64,000 bases of DNA from Pseudoxanthomonas sp. PXM01 (GCF_014851815.1 NZ_JACVAJ010000002.1:248001-312000); one strand, 5' to 3'; numbered from the stretch's first letter, positions 16,502-25,867 are shown. Notes: generated by a model not told the origin, from the letters alone. A program made the numbers and translations.

Positions 16502-17349
16502 AGCTTCTTCAACCCCCCATCGTCCCTCAGATTGAAATTTTTGATGCATGCAAGAGTTCTGTAACCGACGCCTCATTCACGGCCCGACTAGAGGAATTGC
16601 GACCATATGTACCCCAAATCTCTAACCACTACGCACAACATGCCTCAACAGACTCACTGCACACACTAGTTTCGGCACATCACGGACACCCGGAACAAGT
16701 CATTAGCATCAACCTTACTAAGGGCGACTTAACCAGCCTGTACGAAAAGCACATGGTTAGCAGGTCTCCGGGCAGGGCACATTACGACAATCTATTGCTT
16801 TCAGCGCCGCTTTCGAAGTGCCCGTATTGTGGCTTTGGACAAGTTTCAACCCTCGATCATTTTGCTTCAAAATCAAGGTACCCGCTTTACTCCATAGAAG
16901 CACGCAACCTCGTTCCAGCATGCGCAGACTGCAACAAACTACTCGGTAGCGCTCCGATCACCGAAGACTCGCCGTTCCCCCATCCATATTTTGGAGACCC
17001 AAGAATCGAACGTGATACTTGGCTTCATGCAAGCATTGCTTGCACATCACCAACTACCGTCAGCTATTTCGTGGCATCGCCTGAGACTTGGGACGACCAA
17101 CTAAGGCTAAGTATTGGAAATTACTTCAATGACCTTCAGTTGAAACGAAGATTCGCTATTGAGGGCAACTCAGCCATTGTTGAAATTAGCGACACACTGA
17201 GATTGATGGCCAACTTGGAGGATCGAATTCTTCATCTTAGGTCTATGGCAGCCGTCGATACTTCTCGCAGACGGAATTCCTGGCGAGCAGCCCTGTCAAG
17301 GGCGCTCGCCATTTCACTTCCATATGTCAATGGTGGGTACCTCCAATAG
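16498..17349 (+). CDS. HNH endonuclease, Septu PtuB-like
   Basis: 283 residues from a GTG that overlaps the upstream stop (GTGA). The nuclease core lies at about 105-165: CPYCG (108-112), TLDHFASKSRYP with D120-H121, then NLVPACADCN (137-146) giving the second Cys pair and the HNH Asn. This zinc-ribbon HNH layout is the one seen in PtuB and in nuclease effectors of retron Ec78-like systems. The C-terminal 110 residues are unassigned. Translation coupling to the ATPase suggests the two act as a complex in which the ATPase controls DNA cleavage. The gene ends just before a hairpin, and the core-like region resumes beyond it. Confidence 0.85.
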   Translation: MKLLQPPIVPQIEIFDACKSSVTDASFTARLEELRPYVPQISNHYAQHASTDSLHTLVSAHHGHPEQVISINLTKGDLTSLYEKHMVSRSPGRAHYDNLLLSAPLSKCPYCGFGQVSTLDHFASKSRYPLYSIEARNLVPACADCNKLLGSAPITEDSPFPHPYFGDPRIERDTWLHASIACTSPTTVSYFVASPETWDDQLRLSIGNYFNDLQLKRRFAIEGNSAIVEISDTLRLMANLEDRILHLRSMAAVDTSRRRNSWRAALSRALAISLPYVNGGYLQ

Positions 17350-17363
17350 ATTGCTGGGATGAA

Positions 17364-17380
17364 GGGGGCACGGTGCCCCC
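17364..17380. terminator. Hairpin between convergent genes
   Basis: GGGGGCAC and GTGCCCCC form a strong stem between the rightward HNH gene and the leftward MipA gene. There is no clear T-run on either strand, so termination strength is uncertain. Confidence 0.5.
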
Positions 17381-17403
17381 GCCCCATAATCGAGGCTTGC
17401 CCC

Positions 17404-18201
17404 TCAGAACCCCCGCGACAACCCGATGAAGATCGACGCGGTGCTGTCGGTGTCCCGCTCCAGCAGCGGGCTGTCGGACAGCTCGTCGGGCAGGCGGCTG
17501 TACTTGGCGAAGCTCATGATCGACCACTTCTCGCCGATCGGGCGGAAGTAGCTGAAGCCGATGTGCGGCACCGTCACCGCATCCGGCTTGTAGTTCACCA
17601 CCCCGCGCGCCACCTCCTCCTTCAGCGTGCCGTAGTAGTAATTGGCCAGATCGTCCGACTGCCAGGTCACGCCCACCTGCGGCGTCAGCTGCCCCTTGCC
17701 GATCTGGAACGGATACCCGTACTGCAGCGACAGCTCCTGGCCCTCGCTGGTGCCCGTCGCATCGGCCAGCAGCTCCACGTCCAGTTCGCCACCGCGGCCC
17801 TTCCACTTCGCCGCCATGCCCACGTCGAACCCCTTGTCGCGGTCTTCCAGCTGACGGTAGTCGATGCCGTTGCGCGCCAGCTCGACGCGGCCCAGATCCT
17901 TCACGTCGAACCCGTCGAAGCGGAACTTGCCGATCGCCGCCAGCTCGAACGCATCGTTGTCGATGAACTTCCAGCCGGCGGTGATGCCCTGGAAGAAGAA
18001 CCGCTCGCCGTTGTACGTCACCAGCGGGATCGGCATCACGTCCGAACCCTCACCCGCGTACTGGCCGTTCTTGATCATCGCGCCCAGCCCCACGCTCCAG
18101 CGCGGGGGACCGCCTTCGGGAGGACCGTCGCCATCGCCGGCCTGGGCGAACGCGACGGACGACATGCCGGACAGCAGCACGGACAACAGGAGCTTCTTCA
18201 T
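17404..18201 (-). CDS. MipA/OmpV family outer-membrane protein
   Basis: 265 residues from the ATG at 18201. Signal peptide MKKLLLSVLLSGMSSVAFA with cleavage before QAGDG. The mature chain has alternating hydrophobic strands rich in aromatic residues and ends in aromatic Phe (FIGLSRGF), as expected for an outer-membrane beta barrel. The WSVGLGAMIKNGQYAG opening and repeated tyrosine/glycine strands fit MipA/OmpV, a family linked to murein enzyme scaffolding or to small-molecule uptake. The two-component system lies just upstream on the same strand but beyond a terminator, so control by it is possible but not shown. Confidence 0.88.
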   Translation of the reverse strand: MKKLLLSVLLSGMSSVAFAQAGDGDGPPEGGPPRWSVGLGAMIKNGQYAGEGSDVMPIPLVTYNGERFFFQGITAGWKFIDNDAFELAAIGKFRFDGFDVKDLGRVELARNGIDYRQLEDRDKGFDVGMAAKWKGRGGELDVELLADATGTSEGQELSLQYGYPFQIGKGQLTPQVGVTWQSDDLANYYYGTLKEEVARGVVNYKPDAVTVPHIGFSYFRPIGEKWSIMSFAKYSRLPDELSDSPLLERDTDSTASIFIGLSRGF

Positions 18202-18417
18202 GGGATGCAGGACCTCGTCTTGGGTGGGATGGGGCGTCCGCGTGGGGGAACCTGCGCGCGAAAACGCAGGGTGCGAACGTCCAACCCAGAATGGCGAGGC
18301 GATGTCGCTGCAATGTCGTACCTGGCGGCGCGGCGCTGAACGGATCCTGTCGCCCGCCCCTGCCCCACCCGCCGCGTCACCGCACCGACGTGCGAACGCG
18401 AAGCGCGCAGAAACGAC

Positions 18418-18444
18418 AACGCCTGCCGACAACGCGGCAGGCGT
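18418..18444 (-). terminator. Terminator after the two-component system (leftward)
   Basis: Stem ACGCCTGCCG / CGGCAGGCGT around a short loop, followed leftward by TGTCGTTTCTG. It lies 24 bases past the kinase stop codon. Confidence 0.65.
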
Positions 18445-18467
18445 CGATGCGGGTCGGAAGCGTGGGC

Positions 18468-19799
18468 CTACAGCGGGATGACGCTGGCCGACACGTCCAG
18501 GTGCGCGCGCGTGCCGGCGACGGTGCCGGCGTCGATGGCCAGGCGCCAGCCGAAGCGTTCGCAGATGCGGCCGATCAGGAACAGGCCCAGCCCCTGCCCG
18601 CGCGTGGGTGCTGCATGGCGCAGGCTCTCGCGGTAACGGCGCGCGGCTTCGACCGGATTGAAGCCGCTGCCCGAATCGACCACCGCGATGACGCCGTGCG
18701 ACAGCGTCACCTCCACATAGCCGGCCTCGGTGTTCTCGATGGCATTGCGGATCAGGTTGCTGACCGCGATGCGCACCATCGCTTCCGGCGCGGCCAGATA
18801 GGTCGGCGGCAGCTCGCCCACGCGCAGCTGCGCACCCCGCCCTGCCAGCAGATGCTCGTGGTCCTCGACGATCCGCGGCAGGCACTCGTGCAACGCCGTG
18901 ACCTCGGCGGGCTCGCTGCCGTTCTCCGGCTCGCGCGCCAGGTACAGCAGCGCCACCATGGTTTCGGACAGGCCTTCCACCGCATGTTCAATGCGCGCCA
19001 GCGCCGGCTGCGAGGTGTCTGGCAGCGACATCTGCTTGAGCACGTCGACCGCCCCGGCGATCACCGCGATGGGCGTGCGGAACTCGTGGCTGGCCTGGTC
19101 GAGCAGGCTGCGCTCGCGTTCGATGAACTGGCCCACGCGCTCCAGGTGCACGTTGCTGGCCTGCGCGATGACCTGGATCTCCTCGCGCAGGTAGGTGGTC
19201 GGCAAGCGTGCCGTGCTGTCGCGCGGATCGATGGCCTGCATGCGGTCGGCCAGGTCGCGGACCGGGCGCACCAGGTTCGCGTGCAGCCAGGCGATCACCG
19301 CCCAGATCATCAGCGCGAACGACAACGCCCACATCAGGCTCCACCACGACGTGCGGTTCTGCTGGTCCTCGATCGGCCCGATGTCGAGTTCGGTCACCAG
19401 CCGGCCCGGCGGCAGGTCGACGACCACCGCATGGAAACTGCCGTGGCCATCGAAGCCTTCGAGCTCGGTGAAATTGCGGAAGCCGTTCTCGGTGGAGTAT
19501 TCGCCCGGCGGCAGGTCGGCCAGGTAGTCCGGCGCCGAGGTTGGCGCACCGGGCGCGATGTACCACGAGCGCACCAACCCCTCCTGCGGCAGCGCGTCGC
19601 CCGCGCGCACCCGCGCCGCGTGCTCGTCCGACACTTCACGCAGCAGGTCGGCCCAGTAGCGGTGCTCGATCAGGCCCTGGCTGCTGAAGTTCTGGAACGT
19701 CAGCGAGGTCATCATGATCAGTCCAAACACGACCAGCGCGACGGTGATGCCGCCGTGCACGCCGCGCGGCTTGAGGAGGCGGGCGAAGAGACTATTCAA
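18468..19799 (-). CDS. Two-component sensor histidine kinase
   Basis: 443 residues if translation starts at the TTG at 19799, whose codon overlaps the regulator's stop region; the only upstream ATG (19871) would overlap the regulator by 80 bases. Helix 1 at about 17-34, a periplasmic sensing region of about 115 residues, helix 2 at about 153-173, a HAMP-like linker, then the dimerisation helix with the phospho-accepting histidine in QASHEFRTPIAV (about 238). The ATP-binding domain has an N box (NLIRNAIENTEAG), G1 (VVDSGSGFN) and G2 (GQGLGLFLI). It should phosphorylate the response regulator encoded directly upstream. The stimulus is unknown. Confidence 0.9.
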   Translation of the reverse strand: MNSLFARLLKPRGVHGGITVALVVFGLIMMTSLTFQNFSSQGLIEHRYWADLLREVSDEHAARVRAGDALPQEGLVRSWYIAPGAPTSAPDYLADLPPGEYSTENGFRNFTELEGFDGHGSFHAVVVDLPPGRLVTELDIGPIEDQQNRTSWWSLMWALSFALMIWAVIAWLHANLVRPVRDLADRMQAIDPRDSTARLPTTYLREEIQVIAQASNVHLERVGQFIERERSLLDQASHEFRTPIAVIAGAVDVLKQMSLPDTSQPALARIEHAVEGLSETMVALLYLAREPENGSEPAEVTALHECLPRIVEDHEHLLAGRGAQLRVGELPPTYLAAPEAMVRIAVSNLIRNAIENTEAGYVEVTLSHGVIAVVDSGSGFNPVEAARRYRESLRHAAPTRGQGLGLFLIGRICERFGWRLAIDAGTVAGTRAHLDVSASVIPL

Positions 19800-20487
19800 G
19801 CACGCACAACCGGTAGCCGGTGCCGGGCACCGTATGCAGCAGCGTGGTTTCCGGCGCCTGTTCCAGTGCACGCCGCAGCACGTACATGTGCGAGCGCAAC
19901 AGGTCGGTGCCGGGCACCTCGTCGCCCCACGCCGCGCGTTCCAGCTTTGCCCGCGACACCACCTGCGGGCTCTCGCGCATCAGCAGTTCCAGCAGGCGCC
20001 GGCCGGTGCGGGTCAGCACGATGCGGCGATCACCGCGCTGGATCTCCATCGTGCCCATGTGGAACTGCAGGTCGCCGACGCTCAGCACATCGTCCGGTGC
20101 GGCCGACTGGCGCAGGCGCGCCACCAGCGAGCGCAGCCGCACTTCGATCTCGGGCAGCGCCACCGGCTTGACCAGGTAGTCGTCCAGGCCGGACTCGAAG
20201 CCGTCGATCTTGTCCGACAACTGGTCGCGCGCGGTCAGCATGATCACCGGCACCTTCTTCTTCGCCTCGCCGCGCAGGCGGCGCAGCACGGTCAGGCCGT
20301 CCAGGCGCGGCAGGTTCCAGTCCAGCACGATGGCGTCGTAATCCTTCGAGGCCGCCAGGTGCAGGCCGGACAGGCCATCGGGCGCGGCATCCAGGTTGTG
20401 GCCGCAGCCTTCCAGGTAGTCGTAGAGGTTGGCCGCGAGCTGCGCGTTGTCCTCGATGATCAGGATCGACAGGGAGTCCCTGCTCAT
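19792..20487 (-). CDS. OmpR-type response regulator
   Basis: 231 residues from the ATG at 20487; the frame runs on to 20568 but the receiver domain begins right after this start (MSRDSLSILIIEDN). Receiver domain with acidic pocket ED, phospho-acceptor D56 (IVLDWNLP), and K108 (DYLVKPVAL). The C-terminal winged-helix domain (about 130-231) has the wording expected for DNA binding (LLELLMRESPQVVSRAKLERAAWG, RSHMYVLRRAL). It overlaps the kinase gene, forming a two-gene unit. Confidence 0.93.
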   Translation of the reverse strand: MSRDSLSILIIEDNAQLAANLYDYLEGCGHNLDAAPDGLSGLHLAASKDYDAIVLDWNLPRLDGLTVLRRLRGEAKKKVPVIMLTARDQLSDKIDGFESGLDDYLVKPVALPEIEVRLRSLVARLRQSAAPDDVLSVGDLQFHMGTMEIQRGDRRIVLTRTGRRLLELLMRESPQVVSRAKLERAAWGDEVPGTDLLRSHMYVLRRALEQAPETTLLHTVPGTGYRLCVLE

Positions 20488-20531
20488 GGATCGTGCGCCT
20501 CGGGATGGGCGGGCAGAAAGTCGCGCATGGA

Positions 20532-21517
20532 TCAGTACACCGCCGCGAGGTCCGCGCGCTCGATCCACTGTAGCACGGCGAAAACGGGCAGGAAGGCGAG
20601 CAGCAGGAGCATCGCGTTCAACGAATACTTCAGCAGCACGTACAGGCCGCGATGCCGCGCTTTCAGCACGACGGCGCGCCTGCGCAGCGGCGCGACCGCG
20701 GCGAACACGGCGGTCAGCGCGCCGCGCCGGTCCTCACCGGTATTGGGCACGGCCAGCGCGCGCGCCAGCTGCGAGTACAGCCGGTTGAACGCACGACCGA
20801 GCGGATTCATCGGCCGCTCCACGTCGCACATCAGGATCAGCCGCAGCGTGTCGGTGTCGTTGCGTGCGTAGTGCGGATAGGTTTCGTCGAACACGAAGTC
20901 ACGTCCGTCGCGCCACGACAGCGCCTGCCCGTCCACGTTGATGAAGCAGGCATCGTCGTTCGGCGTGACCAGGCCCAGGTGGTAGCGAACGAACACGCCA
21001 GCGGATCCGAGTGCAGCGTCAGTTCCGCACCCGGCGGCAGCACCGAGAACATCGCCGCGCGGATGCCCGGCACCTGCGCCAGCAGCCACAGCGTTTCCGG
21101 GCACAGCCGCTGTGCGGAGGCGTGCGGCGTGCCGTACCAGCGCAGGTAGAACTTGCGCCAGCCGCGCTTGTAGAACGTGCGGAAGCCGAGGTCGTGGTAG
21201 CCGGCCGAGCCGGGCTGGCTGGTCGCCTCCAGCGCGCCGCTGGCGTACAGCGCCAACGCCTCGCTGCGGATGCGCGGCCAGTGCGCACGCAGGATGGAGA
21301 TGCCATCCAGGTACGCGCTGTCGATCACCGGCCGCCGCGCGGCGCGGTGCGTGGCCAGGTACAGCAGGCAGTTGAGCGGCGCGAACACCGGCCAGCTCTT
21401 GCGCAGGTATTCGCCGAAGCCGGCGTAGCGCAGGCGGCCGCGCCAGCGGTAGACGTAGGCGATGGAGGCCACCGCATAGGCGCCGATCACGGCCAGCGCG
21501 AACGTGCTGACGTTCAT
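20532..21517 (-). pseudogene. lpxO: LpxO-like aspartyl/asparaginyl beta-hydroxylase, frameshifted
   Basis: Two overlapping frames together make one protein of about 328 residues. The upstream frame starts at 21517 (MNVSTFALAVIGAYAVASIAYV, a membrane anchor) and runs well through FSVLPPGAELTLHSDPLA. The second frame picks up with VRYHLGLVTPNDDACFINVDG and continues to a C-terminal hydrophobic end. The expected family wording is HxDPxxxSxRYHLGL, so one base is missing near 20986-20997. Total length is 986 bases, one short of a multiple of three. LpxO hydroxylates the lipid A 2-position acyl chain in an iron and 2-oxoglutarate-dependent reaction; the iron ligands (H of HSDP, H of YPHYARND) fall on both sides of the break. 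It could be a real mutation or a sequencing error. Confidence 0.8.
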
Positions 21518-21614
21518 GACAGATCCCCGAGGTAAAAAGGCGCGGACGGGGGCGCTTGCCTGACCCCCGCCGCGCAAGAAGGACCTGCCCCGATGCGCGT
21601 CCCGCCCATCGTCT

Positions 21615-24600
21615 TCATGCGCCCGCCTCCACCGCCGCCGCGTCCGCGGGACGACGCGCGGCGACCGCACGACGCACGCTGCCGAGGGCGTCGTCGACCA
21701 GGCTGTAGACCACCGGCACCACCAGCAGGCACAGCACGGTGGAGGTGATCAGCCCACCGATGACGACGATCGCCATCGGCGCACGGAAACTCGGATCGGC
21801 GCCGATGCCGAGCGCGACCGGCAGCATGCCGGCACCCATCGCGAGCGTGGTCATCACAATGGGACGCGCGCGCTTGCGGCAAGCATCGACGATGGCATCG
21901 CCGAGCACCATGCCGTGGTCGCGGCGCGCGATGACGATGTAGTCCACCAGGAGGATCGAATTCTTGGTGGTGATGCCCATCAGCATGATCAGCCCGATCA
22001 TCGACGGCATCGACAGCGAGGCGCCGGTCAGGAACAGCGCCAGGAACGCGCCGGGAATCGCCAGCACCAGCGCCACCAGCACGGTCAGCGGCTGGGCGAA
22101 ATCCTTCAGCAGCAGCACCAGCACCGCGTAGACGCAGAAGATGCCGGCCAGCATCGCCACGGCGAACCCGACCACCAGTTCGCCCATCACTTCGGCCTCG
22201 CCGGTGGCGGCATGGGCCACGCCACGCGGCAGGTTGCGCAGGCTGGGCAGCTTGTCGGCGGCGGCTTCGACATCGCCCAGCGGCTGCCCGTTGAGCTCGA
22301 CCGCGAACTCGACGTTGCGCATGCGGTCGTAGCGTGTCAGCTCCGACGGGCCGGTCAGCAGCTGCAGGTCGGCAACGCTCTCCAGCGGCACCGGGCCGCG
22401 CGCACCGGGCACCGGCAGGCGGCGCAGCATGTCGAGGTCGTCGCGGCCGCGGTCGGCCAGCCGCACCACCACCGGCACCTGCCGCTCGCTGAGGTTCAAC
22501 TTGGCCAGGTCCTGGCGATAGTCGCCGGCGGTGGCGATGCGCAGCGTTTCGGCGATGGCGGCGGAGGTCACGCCGAGGTCGGCGGCGCGGGCGAAGTCGG
22601 GCCGCACCACCAGCTCTGGACGCACCAGGCTGGCCGACGAGGTCACCGCGCCGACGCCGGGAATACCGCGCAGTTCGCGTTCGACCACGGCGGCATGGCG
22701 CGCGAGCGCGGCGCCGTCCTCCGAGGTCAGCACCAGTTCGTAGCCCTCGTCGTCGCCACCGCCGACGCGGATGCGCGCGCCGGGCAGGTCGAGCAGATCC
22801 TCGCGCAGGCGCGCTTCGATCTGCTGCCGCGTGCGGTCGCGCTCGCCGCGCGGCGCCAGGTTGGCAGTGAGCGTGGCGCGGGTGACGGTGCCGGGCTGCG
22901 CGTCCTCGCCGGGTTCGCCGCCGCCCGTGCTCGCGCCGATGGCGGTGTAGACCGAGACCACCTCGGCATGCGCGGCGATCAGGTCGCGGGCACGTTCGGC
23001 CAGTGCGCGCGTGTCCTGCAGCGTGCTGCCCGGGGGCAGCGTCAGCGTCACCTGCGCCTGGTCGCCGTCGTCGGCGGGAATGAATTCGCCTGGCAGCAGC
23101 GCGGCGACGCCGAGCCCGGAGACCACCAGCAGCGCCGCCGCCGCGGCGGTCGCCGCGCGATGACGCAGGCAGAGCCCGACCAGATCCAGATAACGCGCCA
23201 GCCAGCGCGGCGGCGCGTGCACCTTCTTCGGCGCCTTCAGCAGGTAGGCCGCCATGGTCGGGGTCAGCATGCGCGCCACCACCAGCGAGAAGAACACCGC
23301 CACCGCCGCGGTCCAGCCGAACTGCACGAAGTACATGCCGACCTCGCCGCCCATCAGCGAGGTGGGCAGGAACACCGCGATCAGGGTGAACGTGGTGGCC
23401 ACCACCGCCAGCCCGATCTCGTCGGCGGCTTCGGTGGCCGCACGCATCGGCGTCTTGCCCATCAGCAGGTGGCGCTCGATGTTCTCGATCTCGACGATGG
23501 CGTCGTCGACCAGCACGCCGACCACCAGCGACAGCGACAGCAGCGACACCGTGTTGAGGCTGAAGCCCATCAGGTGCATCACCGCGAAGGTCGGGATGGC
23601 CGACAGCGGCAGCGCCACCGCGGCGATCAGCGTGGCGCGGCCATCGCGCAGGAAGCAGAACACCACCAGCACCGCCAGTGCGGCGCCTTCGTACAGCAGC
23701 ATCATCGAGCCGTGGTAGTTCTCGGCGATGGGCGTGACGTGGTCGACCGCCTCGGCGAAGACGATCTCCGGATGCGCGGTGCGCAGTTCGTCGATCACCG
23801 CACGCGAGGCCTCGGCGACATCCAGTTCGCCGGCACCGCGCGAGCGCAGCACGTCGAAGGCGACCACCGGACGCCCGTCCATCAGCGCCATCGAGCGCGG
23901 CTCGGCGACGGTGTCGGACACGTCCGCGACCTGGTCCACGCGCAGGCGGCGACCGTCGCTCAGCGACACGTCCAGCCGCGCGATGTCCTGCGCCGCCTCG
24001 ACCGTGGCGATGGTGCGCACGGACTGCTCCGCACCGCCGACATCGATGCGGCCGCCGGAGGCTTCCTGTTGCAGCTCGCGCAGCTGCCGCGACAGATCGG
24101 CGGCGGTGGCGTTGAACGCCAGCAGGCGCACCGGATCGAGTTCGACGCGGACTTCGCGGTCGACGCCACCGACGCGCGAGACCGCGCCGACACCGGGCAC
24201 GGCCAGCAGCTTCTTGCTGACCTGGCTGTCGACGAACCACGACAGCGCCTCGTCGTCGCGCGTGGCCGAGGACACGGTGTAGGTCAGCACCGGCGCCGCG
24301 GCCAGTTCGCGCTTCCTGATGATCGGGTCCTGCAGGTCCGCGGGCAGATGGGCGCGGGTGGCGGAGACGGCGTCGCGCACGTCGTCCATTGCCTCCTGCA
24401 CCGGCTTGCCGACCTGGAACTCGGCGGTGATCGTGGCGGCGCCGTCGGTCAGCGTGGTGACGATGTGCTTCAGGCCCTGCACGTTGGCCAGCGAGTCCTC
24501 GATCCGGCGCGCGACATCGTTCTCCAGTTGCGCGGGCGAGGCGCCGGGCAGCGCGGCCGTCACCGTGATGACCGGGAAGTCGATGTCGGGGAAGTTCTGC

Positions 24601-24707
24601 ACCTTCATCGCCAGGAAGCCGCCGATGCCGGCCAGCGTCAGCAGGATGAAGAGCAGCGTGGTGGCGACCGGGTTGTGGATCGACCAGGTGGAGACGTTGA
24701 GGTTCAC
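21615..24707 (-). CDS. RND multidrug efflux permease
   Basis: 1030 residues, the usual length for an inner-membrane HAE1-type RND transporter. Helix 1 is at the N-terminus (NPVATTLLFILLTLAGIGGFL); the conserved charged pair of helix 4 is present (VVGVLVDDAIVEIENIERH, D401-D402), and LTPTMAAYLL and the duplicated second half with GAFLALFLTGASLSMPSMIG are visible. It should export drugs or other amphiphiles using proton flow, as a trimer. Its start overlaps the stop of the adaptor gene (ATGA). No outer-membrane channel gene accompanies it, so it must use a TolC-like partner from elsewhere. Confidence 0.94.
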   Translation of the reverse strand: MNLNVSTWSIHNPVATTLLFILLTLAGIGGFLAMKVQNFPDIDFPVITVTAALPGASPAQLENDVARRIEDSLANVQGLKHIVTTLTDGAATITAEFQVGKPVQEAMDDVRDAVSATRAHLPADLQDPIIRKRELAAAPVLTYTVSSATRDDEALSWFVDSQVSKKLLAVPGVGAVSRVGGVDREVRVELDPVRLLAFNATAADLSRQLRELQQEASGGRIDVGGAEQSVRTIATVEAAQDIARLDVSLSDGRRLRVDQVADVSDTVAEPRSMALMDGRPVVAFDVLRSRGAGELDVAEASRAVIDELRTAHPEIVFAEAVDHVTPIAENYHGSMMLLYEGAALAVLVVFCFLRDGRATLIAAVALPLSAIPTFAVMHLMGFSLNTVSLLSLSLVVGVLVDDAIVEIENIERHLLMGKTPMRAATEAADEIGLAVVATTFTLIAVFLPTSLMGGEVGMYFVQFGWTAAVAVFFSLVVARMLTPTMAAYLLKAPKKVHAPPRWLARYLDLVGLCLRHRAATAAAAALLVVSGLGVAALLPGEFIPADDGDQAQVTLTLPPGSTLQDTRALAERARDLIAAHAEVVSVYTAIGASTGGGEPGEDAQPGTVTRATLTANLAPRGERDRTRQQIEARLREDLLDLPGARIRVGGGDDEGYELVLTSEDGAALARHAAVVERELRGIPGVGAVTSSASLVRPELVVRPDFARAADLGVTSAAIAETLRIATAGDYRQDLAKLNLSERQVPVVVRLADRGRDDLDMLRRLPVPGARGPVPLESVADLQLLTGPSELTRYDRMRNVEFAVELNGQPLGDVEAAADKLPSLRNLPRGVAHAATGEAEVMGELVVGFAVAMLAGIFCVYAVLVLLLKDFAQPLTVLVALVLAIPGAFLALFLTGASLSMPSMIGLIMLMGITTKNSILLVDYIVIARRDHGMVLGDAIVDACRKRARPIVMTTLAMGAGMLPVALGIGADPSFRAPMAIVVIGGLITSTVLCLLVVPVVYSLVDDALGSVRRAVAARRPADAAAVEAGA

Positions 24708-25867
24708 AGGGCGCTCCGCGCCAGCGCTTCGGCGTTCGCGCGCGACGCGCGGGACACGCGCGCATCGGCGGCATCCGGCGCCGCGTCGACCACGCGCACG
24801 GTGTCGCCTTCGCTGAGGAAGCCCAGGCCGGTGGCGATTACCGCATCGGTGGCCGCCAGGCCGGAGACGATCTCGATGCGGTCACCGATGCGGCGTCCCA
24901 CCGCGACCTTCTTCGCGACCACGTCCGACGCCGGACCGACGCGCATCACGTAGTGGAAGCCGTCGCGCAGCAGCACGGCGCCCTGCGGCAGCGTCAGCGT
25001 GGCGGCCTCGCGCACGTCGATGTGGCCGGTGACGAACGCGCCGGCACGCAGCGCGTCGTGGCGCGGCAGGTCGACGTAGACCAGACCGCTGCGGGTCTGC
25101 GTGTCGATGTCGGGCGCGATCATCCGCAGCGTGCCGCGCACCTCGTCGTGTCCGGGCAGGCGGATCCGCACGTCCTGGCCCACGGCGAGCGCGTCGAGAT
25201 CGGCGACGGCGACCGCGGCGCGCCATTCCAGCCGGCCGTCCTTGATCATGCGGAACAGCTCCTGCCCCGCCGGCACCACCGCGCCGACGGTGGCGCTGCG
25301 CACGGTGACGATGCCGTCGGCGGGCGCGAGCACACGCGTCTGCGCCAGTCGCTTGCGCTGGCGTTGCTCGGTGGCGCGCGCCGCCTGCAGCCGCGCCTGC
25401 GCCACCGCGGAGGCGGCGACATATTGCTCGACCTGCTGCCTGGACATCGCGCCGGAGCCGTCGAGCAGCGTCGCGCGCCGTGCATTGCCGGCCGCCTCCA
25501 GCGACTGGGCCTGCGCGACGGCGACGGCCGCGACGGCTTCGTCCACATCGGCCTCCACCAGCGCGGGATCGAACGTCGCCAGGATCTGGCCGCGACGGAC
25601 GCGGTCGCCGACGTTGACGCGCACCTCGGTCAGGCGCAGCGCATCGGTATCGGCGCCGATGCTGGCTTCCTGCCAGGCGGCGATGCTGCCGCTGGCCGGC
25701 ACGCGCACGGGCAGCGTGTCGATGCTGGGTCGGGTCAGGCTGACCGACAGCACCGGCGCGGGGTCGGCCGGTGCCGCCGAGGCGTCATCGCGGCCGACAC
25801 CGAGGGCGATCAGGACGACCGCGACGACGGCCACGACCAGGATGAGAGCGATGCGACCGCGCTTCAT
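24704..25867 (-). CDS. RND efflux periplasmic adaptor (membrane fusion protein)
   Basis: 387 residues. One N-terminal membrane anchor (ALILVVAVVAVVLIALGVG) without a lipobox, then split biotinyl-lipoyl halves (ADTDALRLTEVRVNVGDRVRRGQ and LAPADGIVTVRSATVGAVVPAG) flanking a coiled-coil hairpin rich in Ala, Gln and Arg (about residues 105-175), and a beta-barrel and membrane-proximal domain. It links the inner-membrane permease to an outer-membrane channel. It is the first gene of a two-gene operon with the permease, with GAGGAAT upstream of its ATG. Confidence 0.93.
   Translation of the reverse strand: MKRGRIALILVVAVVAVVLIALGVGRDDASAAPADPAPVLSVSLTRPSIDTLPVRVPASGSIAAWQEASIGADTDALRLTEVRVNVGDRVRRGQILATFDPALVEADVDEAVAAVAVAQAQSLEAAGNARRATLLDGSGAMSRQQVEQYVAASAVAQARLQAARATEQRQRKRLAQTRVLAPADGIVTVRSATVGAVVPAGQELFRMIKDGRLEWRAAVAVADLDALAVGQDVRIRLPGHDEVRGTLRMIAPDIDTQTRSGLVYVDLPRHDALRAGAFVTGHIDVREAATLTLPQGAVLLRDGFHYVMRVGPASDVVAKKVAVGRRIGDRIEIVSGLAATDAVIATGLGFLSEGDTVRVVDAAPDAADARVSRASRANAEALARSAL

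Noticed and set aside
14927-17349. Retron with PtuA/PtuB effectors
   Set aside because: No reverse transcriptase reading frame or msr-msd-like RNA is present nearby.
9465-17403. Prophage or integrative element
   Set aside because: No integrase, tRNA target or clear attachment repeats were found at the island edges.
21915-24953. 1012-residue rightward open frame
   Set aside because: It is antisense to the RND permease and adaptor; the His/Gln/Arg-rich product is typical of shadow frames in GC-rich DNA.
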